Shown: piece after piece, positions 54,531-63,011 of the stretch | Layout: every line of letters starts with the position of its first letter | How positions within the stretch are numbered: the first letter of the stretch is position 1 | IMG/VR virus record: IMGVR_UViG_3300027779_000011 | Span: 1 to 64,000 of that record | Length of the DNA: 64,000 nt | Strand: one strand, 5' to 3' | Source: a virus | Made by a program: the position numbers and the translations under genes | Notes under the pieces: model-generated | Told to the model about the DNA's origin: nothing | Database searches by the model: none | Seen by the model: only the letters and a program-made list of their open reading frames with translations

Positions 54531-55991
54531 ATGTCAAAGGATAAATATTCTGAAGATCATTTTATAGAGGTAGCTGGTTCTGCTGGCAACAGTACTCTAT
54601 ACGTTTCAAACAATATTAATGTGCTCCACGAAGTGTCCTCTCGAAGTCTCGAAACAACCTTAATAACTACTAATGATCTGATCGTCGAGGATGACGCATC
54701 GTTTGGTACGGATACAGATAGTGGGAAGTTTACTGTTAGTAATTCTGATATTGACCTCTCTGGATGCGAGTTCGTGGGCTCTATTGATTTTGATTCGAAC
54801 CTTAAAAGCTTCGACTTTATGTCTAGGGGCTTTACCAGCACAGAGTCGATTGATATAAAAATGGTAGGCTCAACAGGAACTTATCTGGCTCTATTCTCAG
54901 AAGGTGATGCTCACATATTTGCAGAAAGCTCAATGAAGATCTCGGCTGGGATGGAATCTGGGACTCTAAATTTGGTTTCTCAAGCTACTAGGGACTGGAC
55001 TATTTCCGATACCACCGAATATGCAGACGATGGGATGGGTGATAAAGATCTATTTCTACAGGCTGGTGAGAATGTAGTTATTCATTCCGAAGATAACATT
55101 GTTTTAAAATCTAAAGGAACCTCTACATCATCTCATGACATTAGAATAGTAAACTCAGCTGGTGGAACGTCTATACCATATGGGGCATCTTTGGGTGGCG
55201 GGTACTATGGAGCAATATCACCTATTCCAACGGAGTACAAGTATTCTAAATATAGAGATTGGACAAATGACACAGACGCCACCGGGTCAAGCAAGGTTAG
55301 AAATGACCATGCTAATAAGTATAAGACGTGGCCTTCATACTCTGGGAGATATCCAGATGGCTGGGTTACTCCAAAGCTAGAGGTCGGGTACACATGCTGG
55401 TCTGGTTTCGCCAAAGCAAGGGACTCCGGTGGATTGTGGACTGACAAGTGGAGTGATACCAAAAGTTGGATGATTGGTATTCCGCTACCTACTCTTTGGG
55501 ATGATGACGTTATTATAATGGGGATTAACTACACAGTTAAGAGGCTGAAGAATGTCTATAACAAATCAGATAACAGAAACTTAACCGGACTCGACTATGA
55601 TGGTTCAACTGGCACGCTTGAGTTCATAGGTGGCTTTATGCTTCCTGATTATAGGTATGTCAATTCTTTTGGTGATAGTGTTGAGGCGGGTGGCATACCC
55701 GACGAATCTGGTCGTCTTTCTCATGGTATGGGTGCTTATATCTCTAGGGAAGATCGGCCATCGGGCAGTCATAGTCGAGGAAACCATCTTATTATTCGAA
55801 TGGCAGCAGGTGGTGGGGATCATGAGTTTAATAGAGACTACGGAATAGACCCAGAAGGCGGCGGCACCACAACGTTAACTATCCCCATACTTGATGATGA
55901 CGGAAGCGACTCAGGAGCGACACATAGCATGGGAAATGTCATGGGGGTACAAGTAAAGGTTTTGATATTTTACACTAGAAAGGATTTGTAG
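54531..55991 (+). CDS. Large beta-rich structural protein, probable tail fibre or head fibre
   Basis: 486 residues after TTGGAGGATTTAACAGT. The first 200 residues are Ser/Thr/Asp-rich repeats of short strands (D-L-I-V-E-D-D-A-S-F-G-T, L-F-L-Q-A-G-E-N-V-V-I-H) as in phage fibres. A middle Tyr/Trp/Pro-rich segment leads to a C-terminal domain rich in Gly and Asp (about 350-486). No chaperone or peptidase motif seen. It is the clearest virion-type gene of the window. Confidence 0.65.
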   Translation: MSKDKYSEDHFIEVAGSAGNSTLYVSNNINVLHEVSSRSLETTLITTNDLIVEDDASFGTDTDSGKFTVSNSDIDLSGCEFVGSIDFDSNLKSFDFMSRGFTSTESIDIKMVGSTGTYLALFSEGDAHIFAESSMKISAGMESGTLNLVSQATRDWTISDTTEYADDGMGDKDLFLQAGENVVIHSEDNIVLKSKGTSTSSHDIRIVNSAGGTSIPYGASLGGGYYGAISPIPTEYKYSKYRDWTNDTDATGSSKVRNDHANKYKTWPSYSGRYPDGWVTPKLEVGYTCWSGFAKARDSGGLWTDKWSDTKSWMIGIPLPTLWDDDVIIMGINYTVKRLKNVYNKSDNRNLTGLDYDGSTGTLEFIGGFMLPDYRYVNSFGDSVEAGGIPDESGRLSHGMGAYISREDRPSGSHSRGNHLIIRMAAGGGDHEFNRDYGIDPEGGGTTTLTIPILDDDGSDSGATHSMGNVMGVQVKVLIFYTRKDL

Positions 55992-55992
55992 C

Positions 55993-56100
55993 ATGGTAAG
56001 GAGTTATGAGACGGCTATATCAAGAAAGACAATTGTTATAGAACTGCTAATAATTTATGAAAAATCTAATAATTATCGTACCTATCTAATAGAGAAGTAG
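55993..56100 (+). CDS. Very small hypothetical peptide
   Basis: 35 residues starting 1 bp after the fibre-like gene; hydrophobic middle (T-I-V-I-E-L-L-I-I-Y). No good ribosome site, so it may not be translated. Confidence 0.3.
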   Translation: MVRSYETAISRKTIVIELLIIYEKSNNYRTYLIEK

Positions 56101-56116
56101 TTATTGGATTTATATA

Positions 56117-57076
56117 ATGGATTATCATTTAAATAAGCTGAATTCGCTTTACTTGCACCTTATTAGTAACGGATATATATATGGTGCTAATAGAGTATTG
56201 AGCTTTGCTATGGATTACATATCCACAAAGCCTATGGTTAAAACCTCAGTAAGAAAGAATAAGCTTCTTCACCTGCTTGGTCCGTCAGGAGGTAGGTCTG
56301 TTGGGATAGTATCTCCGTATAAATCACTTAATTCTAGAAAAGAAAATAAAAATAAATACCAAGAGCTGGTCAGGGATATTCAAACCATGGGTCTTGATAC
56401 TCTTGGTAACTTTTGGCATGGTTCATGGGAAGAGGATGTTGTTATAGATGATGATGGCGAATCTACAGACAGAAGGAGTCGGGTACAACCAATAGTTGAC
56501 AGAATCTTTCGAGGAACATCTGATAGAGCTTTGGCGGAATTAAGCGATTTTTCAGATGTAAGCGAGTCTGAAGAGGATGAGTTAAAGTCTCTTTCTGATG
56601 ACTATGAGGAGAGTGATGGTGAACTAATTAGTTTAAAAATTAGGCAGTCGAAGATACCAGCATGGTATGAGAAAAAATATGAGGGTCCGATATTCGAAAA
56701 CAAAGAGGGTAATAAATATATAAAGATACCAGCTTCTGAGCGTAGTGTTATAATAAAAGATATTTCTTTTGAACAAATCAAAAGCCTTTCTCAAAAGTAC
56801 GAACAGGATGCTTTTATATATAGAAGCTTAGACGGCGTAACCGGAATGTACTGGACTGGAGGGGAAAATGCAGGGCATGTTGAGTTAGCAACCCTTCCAG
56901 AAGAGGACTCTTCGGAGCTAAACACTGGGCTTAGTATAGACACTGGAAGATTATACACCAAGCAAAGGAGTAGGGGGAATCTCCCTTCTTTTGAATATAA
57001 CTTCTGGCAAAGAGATATGATTCCTTATGATGGTGAAATCACAAAGGATAATATAGATGCTTCACTGCTAAGATGA
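56117..57076 (+). CDS. DUF3293-like protein with shared N-terminal module (6)
   Basis: 319 residues. Residues 4-32 (L-N-K-L-N-S-L-Y-L-H-L-I-S-N-G-Y) are a divergent copy of the helical module. Then S-V-G-I-V-S-P-Y-K-S-L-N-S, G-N-F-W-H-G-S-W-E-E-D and S-F-E-Q-I-K-S-L-S-Q-K-Y-E-Q-D-A-F-I-Y match DUF3293 (small-protein family of unknown role), interrupted by a 100-residue acidic insert. Confidence 0.6.
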   Translation: MDYHLNKLNSLYLHLISNGYIYGANRVLSFAMDYISTKPMVKTSVRKNKLLHLLGPSGGRSVGIVSPYKSLNSRKENKNKYQELVRDIQTMGLDTLGNFWHGSWEEDVVIDDDGESTDRRSRVQPIVDRIFRGTSDRALAELSDFSDVSESEEDELKSLSDDYEESDGELISLKIRQSKIPAWYEKKYEGPIFENKEGNKYIKIPASERSVIIKDISFEQIKSLSQKYEQDAFIYRSLDGVTGMYWTGGENAGHVELATLPEEDSSELNTGLSIDTGRLYTKQRSRGNLPSFEYNFWQRDMIPYDGEITKDNIDASLLR

Positions 57077-57107
57077 GTTTTATAGCACGATACATTCAGG
57101 AGCCCAG

Positions 57108-57512
57108 GTGAGCATTAAAAATCCTAGTGCTGCGCTGCTGGATACGATTGAGCCATCAATCATTAGGGCGAAGAAAATTGCCTTACTTAGGTGCAAAGAA
57201 GAAAACAATATGGCGTTTTTATATAGGCATGAAAGTAAGTTCAGAATAGTATGGATGAAGCCTCCATCCGTTGAAGTGCCAGACAACATATCTAGAAAGT
57301 TTGTGAGAATTAACTTTTCAGGTTCAATGGATGTTTCGGAAATACTATTCAATATAGGAAGATATGATAGATCATATGACACAGATTTGTTTAGTTCAGA
57401 CGAACCAAGCACCATTTTGTATATGTATGGAAGTCACTGGAATCATATCTGTGAAGAAGTATTGGCCGGCTCTATAGCATTAGTCAGCGTAAAGGATATA
57501 TTTAAAAATTAG
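57108..57512 (+). CDS. Hypothetical protein
   Basis: 134 residues from GTG after CAGGAGCCCAG. Helical start, then R-I-V-W-M-K-P-P-S-V-E-V-P and V-R-I-N-F-S-G-S strands; acidic end. Not recognised. Ends 9 bp before metK. Confidence 0.65.
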   Translation: MSIKNPSAALLDTIEPSIIRAKKIALLRCKEENNMAFLYRHESKFRIVWMKPPSVEVPDNISRKFVRINFSGSMDVSEILFNIGRYDRSYDTDLFSSDEPSTILYMYGSHWNHICEEVLAGSIALVSVKDIFKN

Positions 57513-57521
57513 GAGTATATA

Positions 57522-58721
57522 ATGTCGAATGAAAGTTATTTGTGGACCAGCGAATGTGTTGGTGCAGGGCATCCAGATAAGGTTGCAGACCAGATATCAG
57601 ATGCTGTTTTGGATTCATATTTATCGGAAGATAAAAATTCAAAAGTTGCTTGCGAGACAATGATTGCACCAGGGCTTATAGTTGTAGCTGGAGAGGTAAA
57701 TTCCAAGCTGAGACACCTTGATGTTAATGGTTTAGCAAAACAGGTTGTTTCTGATATTGGATATAATTCTAGAAATGGTTTTGATATAGACTCATGCAAG
57801 GTTATAAACGCAATTGGCTCTCAGTCAAATCAGATAAATAACGCAGTTGAAACAGAGGGTGTTGACTCCGGAGCGGGTGATCAGGGGATGATGTTTGGTT
57901 ACGCTACAAATGAAACGGATTCTTTCATGCCAACATCAATTGAGATTTCTAGGAAGATAACGAACTTCTTTGATCTGGCCAGAACTCAGGAGGGTGTAAC
58001 TATGCTTGAGCCTGACTTCAAAACACAGGTTACCCTAAGGTGTTCTGATGATGGCTCTCCAATCGCTGTCGATGCAGTTGTTATATCTTCGCAGCACAAG
58101 GCAGGGTACCAGCTGATAGAGGTAAGGGAAATGCTTAGGTCTTTAGTTAGAAATTGCGTTTCCGGTATGCCTAAAAAGCTATCAAGTCTTTTTACGAATG
58201 ATACAAGGTACTTGCTAAACCCATCTGGATTATGGACCCTTGGTGGTCCAGCCGCAGATACGGGTCTTACTGGAAGAAAGATTGTTGTTGATAACTATGG
58301 CTCTGATTGCCAAATCGGAGGTGGTGCGTTCTCAGGAAAAGATCCATCTAAGGTAGATAGGTCTGCTGCTTACGCGGCTAGATATGTAGCCAAGAACATT
58401 GTTGCTTCTGGAATATCAGATAAAGTAAAGATTCAGCTTTCATATGCCATTGGAGTTTCAGAAGCTGTTTCTTTCAGGGTAGACACGATGGGGACTTCGA
58501 ATGTTAAATACGCTGATCACGAAATAGAAAGTATGGTATCCGAGGTATTTAAAACAACTCCTTCTAATATAATTGAAAAGCTACAGCTCAGAAACCCCAT
58601 ATATAGGAGCACGGCATCCAATGGTCATTTTGGAATTTCTCCTTATAGACATGATAATATTTCGTATTATACATGGGAGGAGCTTTCTGAGGTTGATGGC
58701 TTGAAGTTAATGTTCTTTTAA
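57522..58721 (+). CDS. metK: S-adenosylmethionine synthetase
   Basis: 399 residues, full length. E-C-V-G-A-G-H-P-D-K-V-A-D-Q-I-S-D, G-A-G-D-Q-G-M-M-F-G-Y-A, and G-G-G-A-F-S-G-K-D-P-S-K-V-D-R-S are the MAT signatures (ATP, metal and Met sites). The usual tetrapeptide G-H-P-D-K is intact. It makes SAM from Met and ATP, which would feed the SAM methyltransferases in this window. AGGAG ribosome site. Confidence 0.95.
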   Translation: MSNESYLWTSECVGAGHPDKVADQISDAVLDSYLSEDKNSKVACETMIAPGLIVVAGEVNSKLRHLDVNGLAKQVVSDIGYNSRNGFDIDSCKVINAIGSQSNQINNAVETEGVDSGAGDQGMMFGYATNETDSFMPTSIEISRKITNFFDLARTQEGVTMLEPDFKTQVTLRCSDDGSPIAVDAVVISSQHKAGYQLIEVREMLRSLVRNCVSGMPKKLSSLFTNDTRYLLNPSGLWTLGGPAADTGLTGRKIVVDNYGSDCQIGGGAFSGKDPSKVDRSAAYAARYVAKNIVASGISDKVKIQLSYAIGVSEAVSFRVDTMGTSNVKYADHEIESMVSEVFKTTPSNIIEKLQLRNPIYRSTASNGHFGISPYRHDNISYYTWEELSEVDGLKLMFF

Positions 58722-58727
58722 AATAAT

Positions 58728-59122
58728 GGGGGCGTACTGGTTTCGACAGGGTAATAAGGTCGGATAGTGCAGGCGGTCTACGGTAACAGATGACCTAAAA
58801 ATTGTTACAAAAAACTATAATTGCCAATAACAATTATTATTACAGCAACGTCGCTTTAGCGGCTTAGTTGTCTGGGCCTCTAACGGCCTCGTCACCCAAT
58901 GTTAGATAACAGGTAGAGATCCTGCGAAATAAAAAAATCAAGATGGATACCTCATTTGTATCGGTGAAAGTCCGACTGTAGGGATGAGTGGACTTCTGAG
59001 GCTACATAGGAAGAGGGTTTTTGTGGCTACCTTGCTGATTTGGGAATACATCAGATAAGCTTGTGAATGACTTGAAGGAAGAGTTACTCTGGACGCGGAT
59101 TCGATTTCCGCCGCCTCCACCA
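58728..59122 (+). ncRNA. ssrA: tmRNA (ssrA)
   Basis: About 395 bases. Acceptor GGGGGCG at the 5' end pairs with CGCCTCC before ACCA. The 5' TGGTTTCGACAGGG and the 3' T arm GCGGA-TTCGATT-TCCGC are typical. The tag frame at 58823-58867 encodes ANNNYYYSNVALAA and stop, with the usual A-L-A-A end. It rescues stalled ribosomes and tags products for proteolysis. It lies 6 bp after metK. Confidence 0.95.
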
Positions 59123-59189
59123 TCTATTCTCCGCGCCTCCACTGTTTTTGTTACTAATTTAGTACAATAGACAGTGGAGGTTCAGAGTG
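59098..59189 (+). repeat. tmRNA 3' end plus promoter region, copy 1 of a duplicated segment
   Basis: The segment contains the tmRNA T arm and CGCCTCCACCA, then CGCCTCCACTGT ... ACAGTGGAGG, a perfect 10-bp inverted repeat (59136-59145 with 59171-59180) around a TACAAT box. The same layout recurs at 61871-61939. Confidence 0.7.
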
Positions 59190-59747
59190 AGAAAGAATAA
59201 AGCAAAGAAGATAATATTAACGTGCAATATTTGTGACACATCATTTGAGAAGCTATCGGGGGAGTACAAGAGGCAGACTAATAAAAATCCCGATAGATTA
59301 TGGTACTGCTCCTTATCGTGCGCCGGAATAAAAAATAAAAATAGCTTAGGTAAACACCTTGGAGTAGGAAACCCTAAGAGCTTAGTTTCGAATAATCGAA
59401 GAACTAAGCTTACAGAATTCAAGTGGTTTATGAAGGTTATAAGGCAAAGGTCTAAAGCTTTCAATATAGATGAGGCATATCTTAAGACTTTATGGGAAGG
59501 TCAGGGCGGCAAGTGTCCGCTTACCGGATGGGATCTGACCCTTCCTAAACACAGCTGCGATTGGTATAGTGATGATAATAAACATGTTCGCGCTTCCCTT
59601 GATCGGATTGATAGCTCTAAAGGCTATATTAAAGATAACGTAAGATTTATAGCGGTTATAGCAAATTATTGCAAAAATTCTTTTTCAGATGATGAAGTTA
59701 AGTTATTCTGTAAAGCTGTTGTTGAAAATAATAATTTAGCAAAATAA
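59187..59747 (+). CDS. HNH-type endonuclease-like protein
   Basis: 186 residues from GTG. Cys pairs I-L-T-C-N-I-C and Y-C-S-L-S-C bind zinc in the N-terminal part. The C-terminal half has G-G-K-C-P-L-T-G-W, R-A-S-L-D-R-I-D-S-S-K-G-Y and I-K-D-N-V-R-F, the layout of HNH-like free-standing homing nucleases. Placed right after tmRNA and the first duplicated segment, so it may be the mobile part. Confidence 0.7.
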   Translation: MRKNKAKKIILTCNICDTSFEKLSGEYKRQTNKNPDRLWYCSLSCAGIKNKNSLGKHLGVGNPKSLVSNNRRTKLTEFKWFMKVIRQRSKAFNIDEAYLKTLWEGQGGKCPLTGWDLTLPKHSCDWYSDDNKHVRASLDRIDSSKGYIKDNVRFIAVIANYCKNSFSDDEVKLFCKAVVENNNLAK

Positions 59748-59775
59748 CTTTTAGAACATGAATAAGGAGCAAGTA

Positions 59776-60393
59776 ATGAAAGAAGAACTAGATAAAAAAC
59801 TAGTTAAGACATTTCCCCTCCTCTATGGTGATAGATATGCTTCGATGCAATCAACCTGTATGTGCTGGGGATTCCCCGGTGATGGTTGGTTTGATATCAT
59901 TTGGGATTTGTCCTCAAAACTTGAACCTCTTATTCAGAAGTTCATTGACGATAATCCTAATGCGCCTTGTTACGGATGTGGTTGCGCCAAGGAGCGTCAC
60001 TATGGATGGAAGAGTCAGAGCCCCGGCAAGTGCCTAGCAATCCACGTTGACCCAGATTCAGAAGAAGAACCACCTGGAAATTACAGAGCATGTTTCTGTG
60101 ATGGGTACAGCTCATCCAACCCTAAGGCTTCACAGGTGAAAGAGAAGTACGGGGGACTTAGGTTTTATATGACTTGTGACACTGACGAAATCTTTAGTCT
60201 GATTGAAGAGGCCGAGGCATTATCATACAAGACTTGTGAGGCATGTGGAGAACCGGGAGAAAAGAGGGGCGGCGGCTGGATTCATACCCTTTGCGATGAC
60301 TGCCATGAGAACTGGGATAAGATTCGATCAAAGAGATGGGAGAGAGAAGAGGAATGGAGTTACCAGATAAAGAAGAGCAAATGGCAAACTTAA
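59776..60393 (+). CDS. Cys-rich zinc-binding protein, copy 1
   Basis: 205 residues, start at M-K-E-E-L-D after AAGGAGCAAGTA. C-Y-G-C-G-C-A-K-E-R-H, G-K-C-L, C-F-C and T-C-E-A-C-G ... C-D-D-C-H are several zinc sites. V-K-E-K-Y-G-G-L-R-F-Y is a widely seen phage motif. Paralogue at 62315 with about three quarters identity. Ends with E-N-W-D-K-I-R-S-K-R-W. Confidence 0.75.
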   Translation: MKEELDKKLVKTFPLLYGDRYASMQSTCMCWGFPGDGWFDIIWDLSSKLEPLIQKFIDDNPNAPCYGCGCAKERHYGWKSQSPGKCLAIHVDPDSEEEPPGNYRACFCDGYSSSNPKASQVKEKYGGLRFYMTCDTDEIFSLIEEAEALSYKTCEACGEPGEKRGGGWIHTLCDDCHENWDKIRSKRWEREEEWSYQIKKSKWQT

Positions 60394-60418
60394 ATCGGAA
60401 CTTGCGAGAGACAAGCAA

Positions 60419-60955
60419 ATGACTTATTTGACAAAACTCTGGTATTGGTTGCGAGGACAGTATTATATCCTCGCGAGCCCAGAGCACAGAATTAAAACCT
60501 ACTATACTTGCGGAACAAACTTCCAACATGACCAACAACTAAAAGCTTATAGCTCAGTTGAACTCTTAAAGAAAGACAGAGACTGCTACGGTGAATGTGG
60601 AATTGTTAAACTAAAGCTGGTTAACCTCAAGTGGGTTGAGGAACAATATATTCCGTGGAGTTGCGATGCCTGTGGTGCTCCTTGCAAAAAGAGTTTAGGT
60701 CCAGAAGGATATTGCGATACTTGTCGCCCTATTATGCTCAACGGCGGCAACACACCAGAAAGAGTTCAAGAGCAGACTAAGTGGCTGGAAAAGGTTATTA
60801 CATGGAGAGAAGAGGACGTCCTCGACGACGAAGATGAGCAATTGTACGACAGGCTCATCAAAGAGATCACCGCCGAGTGTCATAGCGAGACTCTCGACTG
60901 GGATGAGGATAGAATGAGAGCGAGACTCCGAAAAGTATTAGAAACTAGAGGTTAA
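60419..60955 (+). CDS. Hypothetical zinc-ribbon protein
   Basis: 178 residues. W-S-C-D-A-C-G-A-P-C-K ... G-Y-C-D-T-C-R is a zinc ribbon around residues 81-104; the C-terminal part is acidic and helical. N-terminal strands around Y-Y-I-L-A-S-P-E-H-R. Function unknown. Confidence 0.65.
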   Translation: MTYLTKLWYWLRGQYYILASPEHRIKTYYTCGTNFQHDQQLKAYSSVELLKKDRDCYGECGIVKLKLVNLKWVEEQYIPWSCDACGAPCKKSLGPEGYCDTCRPIMLNGGNTPERVQEQTKWLEKVITWREEDVLDDEDEQLYDRLIKEITAECHSETLDWDEDRMRARLRKVLETRG

Positions 60956-60957
60956 TA

Positions 60958-61353
60958 ATGTCAAGTGGCTGGAAGTACGGTTTAATCAAAGTCGCAATTG
61001 AAGATGAAGGTGCCGACTATGAAACGCAGATTAATCTACTTGTCGAACTGTATCCCTTGGGCGACAACGGAGAGTATGACTCGTTTTGTATAGCAAGACT
61101 TCAATCAATCGAAGAAATTCAGAATGCCCAGAAAGACATCGAGCACGACGGTATTAACGAATGGTTTTACGATAACGGAGTGTTTGAGTGGAAGGTTTGT
61201 AATAACTGTACCCAAGGCGATTGGGATTGGATTCGATCAAAAAGAATGGAAGAAAAAGAAAAACACTCACCAGATTGCAAATGGCATAAAGATTGGCACG
61301 CTTGCAATTGTGGAGTGTTTGATAACGCTGGCGAAGGAAAAAATGAAACCTGA
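60958..61353 (+). CDS. W-K-Y-G-L-I-K family protein, copy 2, chimeric end
   Basis: 131 residues. The first 90 residues are homologous to the protein at 24878. The end carries C-N-N-C and D-W-I-R-S-K-R-M-E-E, then C-K-W-H-K-D-W-H-A-C-N-C, resembling the end of the zinc-binding proteins at 59776 and 62315. The gene therefore looks like a fusion at the repeated GATTCGATCAAA sequence. Confidence 0.65.
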   Translation: MSSGWKYGLIKVAIEDEGADYETQINLLVELYPLGDNGEYDSFCIARLQSIEEIQNAQKDIEHDGINEWFYDNGVFEWKVCNNCTQGDWDWIRSKRMEEKEKHSPDCKWHKDWHACNCGVFDNAGEGKNET

Positions 61354-61645
61354 AATTGAAGACACAGACATTATCATCAGACGAGCAGCAAACGGCTGGA
61401 TCGTTTTCTCTGGCTCAGAGCATGAGGAAAGTTGCTTCATAACAACAGTGTATGAGGAAGGAGATACAGAGTGGGCTGAGGCTGATACGCTGATACATCT
61501 TTTCCATGATCATTTCCCTGGATACACTCAGTCAAAAAAGCTGGGTGGTATAAAACTAGAAGTGCGAGAGCAGGGATATGCGTTTGAACGAGAGCAGGGA
61601 TATGCGTTTGAAGAGGATAAGGAACAAAATAATGACCAAGGATGA
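61343..61645 (+). CDS. Hypothetical protein with tandem repeat end
   Basis: 100 residues, start at M-K-P-E-I-E-D-T in the end of the preceding gene. Strands D-I-I-I-R-R-A-A-N-G-W-I-V-F-S-G are typical of a small barrel. The tail repeats E-Q-G-Y-A-F-E twice, from a 24-bp tandem DNA repeat at about 61564-61611. A truncated copy of the gene start lies at 62887. Confidence 0.65.
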   Translation: MKPEIEDTDIIIRRAANGWIVFSGSEHEESCFITTVYEEGDTEWAEADTLIHLFHDHFPGYTQSKKLGGIKLEVREQGYAFEREQGYAFEEDKEQNNDQG

Positions 61646-61865
61646 CATCAGTAAACAAAATAATGACTGCTATGTCACAAAAGTCCAAGAGCTGCCTAAC
61701 GGCGAACTGTTTGTTGAACTGCCTCAAAAACTAATAGACCAACTTGGTTGGGAGGTTGGCGATGAAGTTAAGTGGGAAGAGTCAGAGATCTGTGAAGATT
61801 GGGGTGAGCACAAGGGATTTACACTGAGTAATAAATCCAAGCTGGTTCGGGATGATTTAGAATAA
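61632..61865 (+). CDS. AbrB/SpoVT-like small protein
   Basis: 77 residues. L-P-N-G-E-L-F-V-E-L-P-Q-K-L-I-D-Q-L-G-W-E-V-G-D matches the swapped-hairpin AbrB DNA-binding motif (acts as transcription regulator or antitoxin). N-terminal 15 residues are polar. No toxin gene is next to it. Confidence 0.7.
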   Translation: MTKDDISKQNNDCYVTKVQELPNGELFVELPQKLIDQLGWEVGDEVKWEESEICEDWGEHKGFTLSNKSKLVRDDLE

Positions 61866-61870
61866 TTTTA

Positions 61871-61939
61871 ATTCGATTCCCATCGCCTCCACTGTTTTTA
61901 TTATCTACTTAGTATAATAGACAGTTGAGGTTCAGAGTT
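61871..61939 (+). repeat. Copy 2 of the tmRNA-tail/promoter segment
   Basis: TTCGATTCCC and CGCCTCCACTGT resemble the tmRNA T arm and acceptor end, followed by a T-rich stretch, TATAAT and ACAGTTGAGG; spacing equals copy 1 at 59136-59189. No tmRNA body precedes it. Confidence 0.7.
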
Positions 61940-61984
61940 GAAAATAACAAAGAAAAGAATATAATGCTAACACAGGGAGCTATA

Positions 61985-62203
61985 ATGTTTGATCCTGGCA
62001 GCTTAGTCGGCAAAGAGGTCCGATCTTTAAGCGACGAAGAATACGGACACCGCGTTTTAACTTATAATTCAGATACCCAGAGGTATATTGTTGAGACTAT
62101 TTACTGGAATAACAGAGAGATAGTGAATCCAGATTATCTTGGAAGCACAATTAGTAAGGATGGCCTATACCGCAAATATGATGTAAGATTTGCGGGGGAA
62201 TAA
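61985..62203 (+). CDS. Hypothetical protein
   Basis: 72 residues, start at M-F-D-P-G-S-L after AGGGAGCTATA. Basic-acidic, strand-rich (Y-G-H-R-V-L-T-Y; R-Y-I-V-E-T-I-Y-W-N). Small barrel-like; unrecognised. Confidence 0.65.
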   Translation: MFDPGSLVGKEVRSLSDEEYGHRVLTYNSDTQRYIVETIYWNNREIVNPDYLGSTISKDGLYRKYDVRFAGE

Positions 62204-62314
62204 GGTTATCGTCAACAGGTATTTGTTGTAATTATATGTAGAACTGCCCATGATTACTTCTGCAAACATACAGATGGATACTTAATTCTTCCGTCTTAAT
62301 TTCTGGAGCTTAAA

Positions 62315-62890
62315 ATGAAGGAAGAGCTAGATAAAAAACTTGTTAAGGCGTTCCCACTTCTCTATGGAGATAGGCATGGTCCAATACGGTCAACAGCTAT
62401 GTGCTGGGGCTTCGCATGTTCAGACGGGTGGTTTGATATAGTTTGGGATTTGTCCTCAAAACTTGAACCGCTTATTCAGAAGTTTATTGACGACAACCCC
62501 AACATGTCCTGTTGGGATTGTGGCTGTGACAAGAACCGGCACTACGGATGGAAACATATTCCCGGTAAGTGTCTGGTAATACACGTCGATATAGATTCAG
62601 AAGAAGAGCCACCAAACAACTACCTCGCCTGTCATTGCGAAAAGTATATGGCATCTCACCCAAGAGCCGCTCAGGTAAAAGAGAAGTTTGGAGGGCTTAG
62701 GTTCTACATGACATGCGCCAACGACGAAATCTTCAATCTGATCGAAAAGGCAGAAACGCTATCCTACAAAACTTGCGAGGAATGTGGAAAGCCGGGAGAA
62801 GAGAGGAACGTCGGCTGGATTCATACCCTTTGCGATTATTGTCATGAGAAATGGGATAAGATTCGATCAAGAAGATGGGAAGAAGAATGA
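62315..62890 (+). CDS. Cys-rich zinc-binding protein, copy 2
   Basis: 191 residues, paralogue of 59776-60393 with the same zinc sites (C-W-D-C-G-C-D-K-N-R-H, C-H-C, T-C-E-E-C-G, C-D-Y-C-H) and the same V-K-E-K-F-G-G-L-R-F-Y motif. It ends right after W-D-K-I-R-S-R-R-W-E-E-E. Start after TGGAGCTTAAA. Confidence 0.75.
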   Translation: MKEELDKKLVKAFPLLYGDRHGPIRSTAMCWGFACSDGWFDIVWDLSSKLEPLIQKFIDDNPNMSCWDCGCDKNRHYGWKHIPGKCLVIHVDIDSEEEPPNNYLACHCEKYMASHPRAAQVKEKFGGLRFYMTCANDEIFNLIEKAETLSYKTCEECGKPGEERNVGWIHTLCDYCHEKWDKIRSRRWEEE

Positions 62891-62916
62891 AACCTGAAAT
62901 TGAAGACACGATATGA
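62887..62916 (+). pseudogene. Truncated copy of the 61343 gene start
   Basis: ATGAAACCTGAAATTGAAGA and three more bases are identical to the start of the gene at 61343, but the frame stops after nine codons. A relic of the duplication. Confidence 0.65.
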
Positions 62917-63011
62917 CAAATAAACATTCTACATTAACTAAATAATATTAATCCTAAGCAAAATGAAAAATATGGTGCGTTATTATAAAATTAATTTGGT
63001 ATCATAACTAT

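Noticed and set aside
61632-61865. Toxin-antitoxin system around the AbrB-like protein
   Set aside because: No toxin-like neighbour is recognised; the flanking genes are of unknown type.
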